Below, piece by piece: positions 8,890 to 15,836 of a DNA stretch of 34,890 nucleotides (position 1 is the stretch's first letter; each line of letters opens with the position of its first letter). This DNA is from Massiliimicrobium timonense (lineage in GTDB: Bacteria; Bacillota_I; Bacilli_A; Erysipelotrichales; Coprobacillaceae), in assembly GCF_002160865.1 (NCBI RefSeq), contig NZ_NFLJ01000035.1, positions 1 through 34,890 of the forward strand, given 5' to 3'. The notes below the pieces were generated by a model. That model saw nothing but the letters and a program-made list of their open reading frames with translations, did no database searches and had not been told where the DNA came from. The translations under genes were made by a program, and so were the position numbers.

Positions 8890-9831
8890 TTATCTATCTT
8901 TAATATTTAGTAGAAAAAAAAGAAGACGATATGAAAAAAAAGAAATGAGTGTGACAATTTTATCCTTTAAACTAATATATCTTCTCACTTTAATGTAACT
9001 AAACTGTCTTCTAATTTCTTTTAGTTCTTTTATTTCTATTTTTTTAATATGTTTTAAAGATCTATATAAGTCTATTAGAGTCCTATATTTTTTATAATAA
9101 CAAAGCTGAATTAATAATAAATCATTACTCTTCAATGCTTTTTCTAGTATTACATCTATCGATTTTATTGGTTTAAATAAATTGTTGATACTTTTATCAT
9201 GCATTATACTTTTCTCTCTTTGTACATAATAATAAAAGGCTTCAGAAATATTATAGTATGATTTACAACAATTGAATAAATCATATGTATATATAATATC
9301 TTCAAAATTATATCCCTCTTTAAATATTAAATCTTTGATAGATTGATAATTATACAATTTGTTCCATACAGGTATAAAAGTTTTTGAACTATTAAAATAA
9401 TTATATTTAATAGTTCCAGAATATTTATGTTCTTGAAGGTAAACTTCCTTTTCAAAATTTTCATATTTATATATAAACCCACTTTGAACAAAGTCTACAT
9501 CTTTCTCAAGTATTGTTTTTAACATTTTTTCAATCATATCTTCTTTAATATAGTCATCACTATCTAGAAACATTACATATTTTCCTCTAATATACTTTAA
9601 TCCAAAATTTCTTGCAGAACTTAATCCTCCATTTTCCTTTGTAACAATTTTAAATCTAGAATCAAAATTCTTTTTAATAATTGATATGCTATTATCTAAA
9701 CTACCATCATTTATAAAAATAGCTTCAAAATTACTATAAGTTTGTCTTTTTAGGCTATTAATACAATTTAAAATGTATTTTTCAACATTATAAACTGGCA
9801 CAATTATACTTACAAGGTTTTGATTTTTCAT
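8890..9831 (-). CDS. Family 2 glycosyltransferase
   Basis: 313 residues. The N-terminal GT-A domain has SIIVPVYNVEKYILNCINSL (residues 8-27), INDGS near 40-44, SSARNFGLKYIRGKY near 75-89 and the DXD-containing FLDSDDYI near 93-100. It is typical of bacterial capsule GT2 enzymes acting on the undecaprenyl-linked intermediate. The last about 25 residues (TLISFFSYRLLFFLLNI) form a hydrophobic segment likely to hold the protein at the membrane. GGAG lies eight bases before the ATG. Donor sugar unknown. Confidence 0.85.
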   Translation of the reverse strand: MKNQNLVSIIVPVYNVEKYILNCINSLKRQTYSNFEAIFINDGSLDNSISIIKKNFDSRFKIVTKENGGLSSARNFGLKYIRGKYVMFLDSDDYIKEDMIEKMLKTILEKDVDFVQSGFIYKYENFEKEVYLQEHKYSGTIKYNYFNSSKTFIPVWNKLYNYQSIKDLIFKEGYNFEDIIYTYDLFNCCKSYYNISEAFYYYVQREKSIMHDKSINNLFKPIKSIDVILEKALKSNDLLLIQLCYYKKYRTLIDLYRSLKHIKKIEIKELKEIRRQFSYIKVRRYISLKDKIVTLISFFSYRLLFFLLNIKDR

Positions 9832-9893
9832 AAATTACTCCATATCTTTTTTTGATTTATATTAGATTGATTGCATAAATATTGCTAAAGGAT

Positions 9894-10940
9894 TTAATAA
9901 GTTTTAGCATCTTTTGCAACACATTCTCTAATTATTTCTCTAGTTTCTTTATTAATTTTTATGATTTTTTTATTAAAATTATCAAGAATTTCTTTTTTAT
10001 TATCATCCATTTTAAAACTAAGAATTTGATCTTTCAAATTATTATTAAATACTAAACCAATACCTAAATCAGCTGTAACCTTTTCCATATACGTATTTTT
10101 GCTTACAATAATAGGTAAATATAACTTAGTAGCAAAATACAATTTATTAGAAAGAGCATAATCCAATCGTGGATTATTGTTTCCATATGCATTAATAATA
10201 ACATCAGTTCCACTATATAAATCTAAAATTTGATCAGGTTTAAATTTTCCTATAAAAAAAACATTATTAATATTTTTTCTTTTGCAATATTCTTTTAAAA
10301 TTTCAGAATTTTTACCAATAAATTTCAAAATAAATCTTTCATCATTGGCAAAGTAATCTATAATTTTTTTATTTTCATCTATATATGAAATTGTACCAAT
10401 ATATGATAAAACTTTTTTTTGATTTTTATTTTTTAATGTAGGTATTTTATCTGGATTTATATTTTGAACATTGTGTAACTCATAATAATGATAATGTCTA
10501 GGTAAAAAACATCTATATGCGGGCGATGAAATAATAATAATTTTAGCTTTTTTAAATATTTTATCCTCTAAATTTTTAAATAATTTATTATTTTCAAATG
10601 TATAATCTCGAATATCAATAATATATTGTGCAGTTAATTTTTTTATTGTTTTATAATTTAATACTGCAGCAATTGTACTCAAAAAAATAACAGACTCATA
10701 TTTCTCATTTTTTATTGTCTTATACGATAGTCTTGCAAATTTTAAATATCCACATATTTTATCAAAATAATTATTTACTTTTTTATCTAACACAAATTTT
10801 CTTTTTGCTCTTGTATTTTCCATAATATTATCTCTATTCCAATAAATAATATCAAAATCTTCTTCAATAATTTCTTCATAGACTTTAATATATGGTATGG
10901 TATACAGGTTTCCCACGGAGATAAAGCATATTTTACTCAT
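9894..10940 (-). CDS. GT-B (family 4-like) glycosyltransferase
   Basis: 348 residues without the GT2 signatures. The N-terminal half looks like a Rossmann-type acceptor domain (SKICFISVGNLYTIPYIKVYEE). The second half starts with the typical GT-B linker and strand KVLSYIGTISYIDENKKII around residue 175 and contains FIGK...F, a SGTDVIINAYGNNNPR segment near 245-260 and ALSNKLYFA, which resemble the donor-binding region of family 4/1 enzymes. No classical EX7E motif is clear. It lies at the left border of a 1.1-kb non-coding stretch, so it may be transcribed by read-through from far upstream. Glycosyltransferase is likely; the family number is less sure. Confidence 0.68.
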   Translation of the reverse strand: MSKICFISVGNLYTIPYIKVYEEIIEEDFDIIYWNRDNIMENTRAKRKFVLDKKVNNYFDKICGYLKFARLSYKTIKNEKYESVIFLSTIAAVLNYKTIKKLTAQYIIDIRDYTFENNKLFKNLEDKIFKKAKIIIISSPAYRCFLPRHYHYYELHNVQNINPDKIPTLKNKNQKKVLSYIGTISYIDENKKIIDYFANDERFILKFIGKNSEILKEYCKRKNINNVFFIGKFKPDQILDLYSGTDVIINAYGNNNPRLDYALSNKLYFATKLYLPIIVSKNTYMEKVTADLGIGLVFNNNLKDQILSFKMDDNKKEILDNFNKKIIKINKETREIIRECVAKDAKTY

Positions 10941-12087
10941 ATATCTTACACTTACACCTTTCTTTTTAAGATTAATTTATAACAAATTGGTACAAAATTA
11001 CGTCATATAATAATTATATTAAATTTTTATGTCCTTTCACTTCTGATCCATATGAAAGTATAAAACAATATAATAATATTATTATTTTAAATCAATTAAT
11101 AAATTTATCTTATAATATGACTCTCAACTTTATGAATGTGATTTTTTTATGCATATTTTTTTATAATTACGCTATTTTAAATTTTATTTCTATTATTGAT
11201 AAAAAAATATCATTATTTTAAAATATATATTTTTCTTTAAGAAGTAATAGACAACATTTTTCATTAAAAAAAGAATAATTTTTATAAATCATATTTTGTG
11301 ATTGTTTCATTATTCAATATGCAATAAATCCTGATAGCGAAAATGGCTAACTTTATGAAATTACTTTAGTTAATTTAAAAAATATTACATCAATTAATAT
11401 AGACTTTTCAAATCTGTCAATCCTTTCATATTCTCACAAAAAAACCTGGAAATAACTTTAATCTTTTTTTATTTTTAATTCTACGATTGAATTTCTAAAA
11501 ATCAAATTTTTAATAGTATTAAATTTTTCAATGATTTAGATTTATATAATGTTCTTCATTTATAGAAAATATATAGTTGCATTCATATGGACAATGTACA
11601 TTATAATATTTTTGATAATGCCTACAAAAAGAATTTTTTTGATTCTTTAACATCTTAAAGTTGTTTTAAAAGATATTATGTTTTCAAATGATTAGCATCA
11701 ACCATTCTTCCTGCAATTGCTGCAAATATTTCATATTGGTCATTCTTCTATTGCTTTCCTTATCTCCTTTAGTTCTAAAAATTTTTAACAGTTTTATTTA
11801 TATTCTATAATTATGTATTATCATGAAACTTGATTAGTCTACTTCTCTCTACTACAATTGATAAATATTTATTATAAATTCAGATTTCTCTTATTTATAA
11901 ATAACTTACAGAATTTAACCATTTAGTCAGAGATTTTTATTCTTATTAAACTTTACATAAATCCTTAACATTTATTAATAATTGTAATTTTTTGTTATAA
12001 CATTGCCTGATTAATCAAACTTCTCATTACAGAATCTAACCAGTTAATATGTGAAAAACTGAATAATGACAGTTACACTTTCTTTTA
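10941..12087. other. Non-coding stretch with traces of a decayed leftward gene
   Basis: Over 1.1 kb with no intact ORF, more AT-rich than the neighbours. On the minus strand, two short open blocks look protein-like: FLELKEIRKAIEE followed in another frame by DQYEIFAAIAGRMVDANHLK (about 11785 down to 11678), and NSFCRHYQKYYNVHCPYECN continuing to a stop (about 11640-11530). I do not recognise the protein. These pieces suggest one or more frameshifted, decaying genes once belonging to the polysaccharide series. The rest shows no transposase, RNA or strong hairpin. Confidence 0.4.
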
Positions 12088-12681
12088 CTATAATCCTTTT
12101 TTTGAAATTTTTTTATTAATCCATTCTTTGCCATCCCAAATTTTTATAATTCTAGCTGGATTCCCTGCAATAATACAATTGTCTGGAAAACTTTTTGTCA
12201 CTACACTGTTCGCACCAATAATACATCCATTTCCAATTGTTACCCCTGATAATATAGAAACATTTTCGCCAATCCAGACATTACACCCTATATTAACATC
12301 TTTATAATACAACTCTCTTTGATTTGGAATAGTATTGGGATTGGCTCCATTTTTTGCTGAATAATTACCATGAGATGTATCAGATATAAAAACTCTCGAA
12401 GCTATTAAAGTATTGTCTCCAATAATCAATCTTTTTCTTCCTACGATGTGACAATAATCGCCAACAATAACATTATCTCCAAATATTAATGATGTTTCAT
12501 TATTACCTGCTTCAAGTCTAAGATTATATCCTGAAGTAAAATTTTTGCCAAATTGAATATTTTTTTTATTTCGTATATAAAAAGGCCTTCTAACTAATCT
12601 TGCATTTTTAAAAAAAAGTTTTGTAAAAATTAATGCATAAATATTTTTTATTTTTTCACCAAAAGAATAATAACTATACAT
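12088..12681 (-). CDS. WbbJ-like hexapeptide-repeat O-acetyltransferase
   Basis: 197 residues of the left-handed beta-helix acyltransferase superfamily (LacA/CysE/WbbJ). Repeating hexapeptides run from about residue 45 to 175, including IIGDNTLIASRVFISDTSHG with the catalytic-type histidine, NVWIGENVSILSGVTIGNGC and IIGANSVVTKSFPDNCIIAG, then NPARIIKIW. It most likely transfers acetyl from acetyl-CoA to a sugar of the repeat unit in the cytoplasm. The start ATG lacks an obvious ribosome site, though the N-terminal text (TKLFFKNARLVRRPFYIRN) is typical of the family, so the start is near correct. The gene lies downstream of a GT2 gene with a 116-base gap. Confidence 0.85.
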   Translation of the reverse strand: MYSYYSFGEKIKNIYALIFTKLFFKNARLVRRPFYIRNKKNIQFGKNFTSGYNLRLEAGNNETSLIFGDNVIVGDYCHIVGRKRLIIGDNTLIASRVFISDTSHGNYSAKNGANPNTIPNQRELYYKDVNIGCNVWIGENVSILSGVTIGNGCIIGANSVVTKSFPDNCIIAGNPARIIKIWDGKEWINKKISKKGL

Positions 12682-12797
12682 AATAAAAAGACTATTAACT
12701 ATTCATCAAAAAATATTTAATAATCTATTTTCTCAACTCCTATTTATTGTTAATTAAAAAAGTTATTTTACTTATCGCAATAATACCTTAAAAATCA

Positions 12798-13706
12798 TTA
12801 TTTATAAAAATTTAGCAGATATAAAATTTTAAAATACATCGTTTCTATTTTTGATTGTCGATATAGTTTTGTTTTAAAAATATATTCTATCCTAGCTAAA
12901 AAATTTTTTTTACTTTTCTCAAATTTTAACATTTCTTGCTTTTGATTATAATTTAAATCATTATAATATACATTTGTAAAATATGTTATTTGTTTTGAAT
13001 ATTGTGAAATTTCATTGTTAATAAGTTTCATAAATCTGTTTTTTATCCAAGATATATAATTCTCTCCAAATCCTAAAACATTTTGATTATGCATACGATA
13101 TAATGTATGGGGATTATTATCAAAAATAATATTACCCGTTATCGCAGCAACATTGGTTATCCATGCATCATAGACATATATATTATCATAATTCAGGTCA
13201 CATTTTATTTGTTTAAAAAGTTCATAATTAAACACTTGTGAATGCCCAGGAAGAAAATTTTGTACAATAGTATTATAAAAATTTATTTCCGTATATTTTT
13301 TTTTTGTTGTTCCAGTAATTATATTATTTTTTAGTATTTTTGAACATGAGCCATATAATAATGGTCCTTCTAACTTTGAATTTTCAATAGTAGAAATAGC
13401 AATTTGTAATTTGTCAGCATCCCATATATCATCTTGATCTGAAAACGCATAATATTTATAAACACCTGCATTTTTAAGTAAAGTAAAGTAACTTTGATTA
13501 CATCCTATATTTTCACCAACCAATATCCTAATATTGGACTTATTTTTTGCATACTTTTTTAAAATTTCTAATGTAGAATCTTTAGAACCATCGTCACGAA
13601 TTAGCAAATCAAAATCTACTGTTTGTGCCATGATACTATCTAATTGTTCTTTTATAAAATCTTCTCCATTAAAAGTTGACATCATAATTAATATCTTATT
13701 TTTCAT
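12798..13706 (-). CDS. Family 2 glycosyltransferase, rhamnosyltransferase-like
   Basis: 302 residues. The N-terminal ILIMMSTFNGEDFIKEQLDS (residues 5-24), IRDDGSKDST (36-45) and the SDQDDIW motif (93-99) match the GT2 subgroup often annotated as rhamnosyl- or alpha-L-sugar transferases; LPGHSQVFN near residue 153 and the HNQNVLG block near 208 also fit. It transfers one sugar onto the growing lipid-linked unit. The gene overlaps the upstream reductase gene by 11 bases and has a good GGAGAT site, so it is co-transcribed with the initiation genes and probably encodes an early transferase. No dTDP-rhamnose genes are in the window, so rhamnose as donor is not supported by context. Confidence 0.83.
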   Translation of the reverse strand: MKNKILIMMSTFNGEDFIKEQLDSIMAQTVDFDLLIRDDGSKDSTLEILKKYAKNKSNIRILVGENIGCNQSYFTLLKNAGVYKYYAFSDQDDIWDADKLQIAISTIENSKLEGPLLYGSCSKILKNNIITGTTKKKYTEINFYNTIVQNFLPGHSQVFNYELFKQIKCDLNYDNIYVYDAWITNVAAITGNIIFDNNPHTLYRMHNQNVLGFGENYISWIKNRFMKLINNEISQYSKQITYFTNVYYNDLNYNQKQEMLKFEKSKKNFLARIEYIFKTKLYRQSKIETMYFKILYLLNFYK

Positions 13707-14484
13707 ATTTTAAATCTCCAAAGCATTTACTTATTAAGTTTATTTTCCCTATAAATAATTTAATCAATGGATTAAATATATATATATATTTAACTTTAAT
13801 CCTTTTTTGTTTCATCTGTTTCTTTACTATTTCATAAGTACACATATATGTATCATTCTGTGGCAAATATATCTTATTAGAACATTCATCAATAATATTT
13901 TTAACTTCTTCTGATAATTTTTCTACTGTTATAGAGCTTCTTTCATTCTTTATAGTAGGAAATAAATGAATTTTTTTCACTGCTTCGAATAGTTTAGTGA
14001 GATTTCCAGGACAATTGTCTCCATAAACCATAGGTGGACGTAAAATTGAAACTACAAAATCTTTATCAATTAATTTCTGTATTTCTATTTCAGCTTCCAA
14101 TTTACTTTTACCATAATTTGTTTTTGGATGTAAGGGTGTTTGCAAATTAATCAGTTCATCTGAACAATCTAATCCATAAACACTCATAGAACTCATAAAT
14201 ATAAATTGTTTAACTCCTGATTTTTTTGATATATTTGCTGTTTTAATTGCTAAGTCTCTATTAACTTTATAGTATAAATGTGCATTTTCTTTAGTTTCCT
14301 TTTGATGTGCAATTCCAGCTACATGAAACACAACATCATAGCTGCTAAAATCATAATCTTTCCAGTTTGGATTCAACATATCCAATGTATCTATCTGATA
14401 ATCATTTGGATAGTTTTCATTCATATACTTTTCAAAGGAAGTCCCAATGTAACTGTTAGCCCCAGTAATCAATATTCTTTTCAC
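13696..14484 (-). CDS. NAD-dependent epimerase/reductase (UDP-4-ketosugar type)
   Basis: 262 residues of the extended SDR family. It shows the glycine motif TGANSYIG (7-14), DVVFHVAGIAHQ (54-65), SSMSVYG and the catalytic YGKSK (Tyr and Lys three residues apart, near 128-132), then RPPMVYG. The AGIAHQ block and the position next to the initiating sugar transferase and a WbpM-like dehydratase match the 4-reductases (WbpV/WreQ-like) that convert UDP-4-keto-6-deoxy-GlcNAc to UDP-QuiNAc or UDP-FucNAc; this pairing is an inference. It is shorter than the usual 300 or more residues. It starts with GTG, overlapping the preceding TAG by one base (TAGTG), which indicates translational coupling. Confidence 0.75.
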   Translation of the reverse strand: MKRILITGANSYIGTSFEKYMNENYPNDYQIDTLDMLNPNWKDYDFSSYDVVFHVAGIAHQKETKENAHLYYKVNRDLAIKTANISKKSGVKQFIFMSSMSVYGLDCSDELINLQTPLHPKTNYGKSKLEAEIEIQKLIDKDFVVSILRPPMVYGDNCPGNLTKLFEAVKKIHLFPTIKNERSSITVEKLSEEVKNIIDECSNKIYLPQNDTYMCTYEIVKKQMKQKRIKVKYIYIFNPLIKLFIGKINLISKCFGDLKYEK

Positions 14485-15101
14485 TAGGCTTCACCATCCC
14501 TTTTGTGAAGCTCACCTGTACCACCTTCAACAACACCATCAGATTTCAGTACTGATGTGATTGTTCCAAGGAAGCATTTCAAGTCAAATAAAAAAGATAT
14601 GCGTTCTACATATTCTCCATCCAGTCTTGCCTTGACATCAATTTCCAGTTCATCTCTGCCATTGATCTGAGCCCAGCCTGTCAGTCCTGGTCTAATATCA
14701 TTGGCATGATATTTATCTCTTTCTGCTATCAGATCATCTTGGTTCCATAATGCAGGTCGAGGGCCAATTACTGCCATTTCACCCTTCAGGATATTAATGA
14801 TCTGTGGCAGTTCATCAAGAGATGTCTTTCTAAGAAAATGACCAGCCTTTGTGATATACTGATCAGGATTTGACAGCATATGTGTCGGCATATCCTTTGG
14901 TGTATCAGTATACATGGTTCTGAATTTATATATGTTGAAATACTTTTTATTCTTGCCGACTCTTTTCTGCTTGAAAAGAATCGGTCCTTTTGAATCTAGC
15001 TTAATCCATATGCAAAGAATAAGAAAAATGGGACTGAGAACAATCAGTCCACAAAGCGACAGTATGAAATCCAGTATTCTCTTTATACAGTTTCTATACA
15101 T
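14484..15101 (-). CDS. Initiating undecaprenyl-phosphate sugar phosphotransferase (PglC/EpsL-like)
   Basis: 205 residues of the small polyprenyl-phosphate phosphoglycosyltransferase family (catalytic core only, as PglC). One N-terminal membrane helix (FILSLCGLIVLSPIFLILCI) is followed by the family blocks SKGPILFKQKRVGK, FNIYKFRTM, TSLDELPQ, GPRPAL and GLTGWAQINGRDELE. It moves a sugar-1-phosphate, probably an N-acetyl-6-deoxyhexosamine, from its UDP donor to undecaprenyl phosphate and starts repeat-unit assembly. It is the first gene after the terminator that follows loaP; AGGGAG precedes the ATG, just after a 10-bp hairpin. Its base composition is visibly richer in G and C than its neighbours, suggesting a different history. 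Confidence 0.93.
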   Translation of the reverse strand: MYRNCIKRILDFILSLCGLIVLSPIFLILCIWIKLDSKGPILFKQKRVGKNKKYFNIYKFRTMYTDTPKDMPTHMLSNPDQYITKAGHFLRKTSLDELPQIINILKGEMAVIGPRPALWNQDDLIAERDKYHANDIRPGLTGWAQINGRDELEIDVKARLDGEYVERISFLFDLKCFLGTITSVLKSDGVVEGGTGELHKRDGEA

Positions 15102-15116
15102 ATATCCACTCCCTTT

Positions 15117-15141
15117 AAAGGATAATAGCGGATTATCCTTT
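15117..15141 (-). promoter_or_regulatory. Leader hairpin just before the sugar transferase ribosome site
   Basis: AAAGGATAAT (15117-15126) and ATTATCCTTT (15132-15141) form a perfect 10-bp stem with a 5-nt loop (AGCGG on +). It lies between the loaP-distal terminator and the ribosome site of the first long-operon gene. It could shape translation initiation, protect the processed mRNA end, or be a recognition element for the antiterminator; the sequence alone cannot decide. Confidence 0.6.
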
Positions 15142-15157
15142 TGATTTTATATAAACT

Positions 15158-15185
15158 AAAAAAGTGTATAAAAAAAGATATACAC
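15158..15185 (-). terminator. Weak intrinsic terminator between loaP and the biosynthetic genes
   Basis: On the minus strand GTGTATA and TATACAC (15179-15185 with 15164-15170) form a 7-bp stem with an 8-nt loop, followed at once by six T residues (15163-15158). The stem is short and AT-rich, which suits a conditional terminator that LoaP would overcome. It lies directly after the loaP stop codon. Confidence 0.65.
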
Positions 15186-15198
15186 CTGTATAACTTCA

Positions 15199-15717
15199 CT
15201 AAGTTTTACTAATAATTTCTAATCCAACTTTAACAGTTGTTTCTCTACCAAATAACGATATATCTACATAAGCAATACGCTTATGTCTATCAATTTTCAC
15301 AATATGTCCTTCATATCCAATCAAAGGTCCTTCATTAATATGAATAACATCACCTTCAATATACCCAACAGACATATCCACAATATGCTGCTTACCTCCA
15401 AACTGTGCTAAAAACTTTGCTTCTTGTTTATATATAGGATAAATATTCTCGCCATCATTTCCTAATAGTTTTGTTAAGTCTGGGATTTTCTTTAATTCAA
15501 TAAACAAATCATCAACATGATCTGTAATCATAAAAATATAACCTTTAAATAAAATATCTTCTATATCATGCCATTTTCCTCTAAACTTCTTCATATGTTT
15601 ATATTTTGGAATAAAGCATTCTTTATAGACATCCTTTTGAATCAGAATTTCGCATTTTCTTACGATTTCTTCTTCCTGACCACTTCTTACTTGCACGGCA
15701 TACCAATTGTCATACAT
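15199..15717 (-). CDS. loaP: LoaP-type NusG-family transcription antiterminator
   Basis: 172 residues, a NusG paralogue. The NGN domain (residues 1-105) opens with WYAVQVRSGQEEEIVRKCE and has the FKGYIFM strand near 75-81. A KOW domain follows, with GDVIHINEGPLIGYEGHIVKIDRHKRIAYVDI near 124-155. The family is known from Bacillus LoaP to bind RNA polymerase and a leader RNA hairpin so that long polysaccharide or antibiotic operons escape termination. Context agrees: it precedes a 15-kb series of polysaccharide genes and a weak terminator follows it at once. AGGAAGG provides the ribosome site. It is distinct from housekeeping NusG by its partner operon and its length; Rho-type recruitment is not expected. 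Confidence 0.88.
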   Translation of the reverse strand: MYDNWYAVQVRSGQEEEIVRKCEILIQKDVYKECFIPKYKHMKKFRGKWHDIEDILFKGYIFMITDHVDDLFIELKKIPDLTKLLGNDGENIYPIYKQEAKFLAQFGGKQHIVDMSVGYIEGDVIHINEGPLIGYEGHIVKIDRHKRIAYVDISLFGRETTVKVGLEIISKT

Positions 15718-15749
15718 ATCTCAACCTTCCTGAGAATACAGTTATCCTA

Positions 15750-15769
15750 TCGAAACTTTTTTATTTCGA
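15750..15769 (-). promoter_or_regulatory. Second small hairpin in the loaP leader
   Basis: TCGAAA (15750-15755) and TTTCGA (15764-15769) form a 6-bp stem with an 8-nt A/T loop in the stretch upstream of loaP. There is no T-run after it, so it is not a terminator. Its role is unknown. Confidence 0.35.
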
Positions 15770-15786
15770 CACAGTTTTTTATAACA

Positions 15787-15832
15787 GATTATCTCAATAA
15801 CGCGACCCTGCGACGATTATTGATAAATAATC
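15787..15832 (-). promoter_or_regulatory. Long structured hairpin upstream of loaP, candidate LoaP RNA target
   Basis: Between the dehydratase stop and loaP the RNA can fold into a 46-nt hairpin. The outer stem is GATTAT/ATAATC (15787-15792 with 15827-15832) and the middle stem CAATAA/TTATTG (15795-15800 with 15817-15822). The tip is GC-rich: CG/CG pairs (15101-type numbering avoided; 15801-15802 with 15814-15815), one bulged base, then CG/CG (15803-15804 with 15811-15812) and a 6-nt loop. In transcript sense the loop is CAGGGU. The GC tip stands out sharply in this AT-rich DNA. No T-run follows, so it is not a terminator. LoaP proteins are known to need such a leader hairpin; assignment here is inference. 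Confidence 0.5.
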
Positions 15833-15836
15833 TTTT

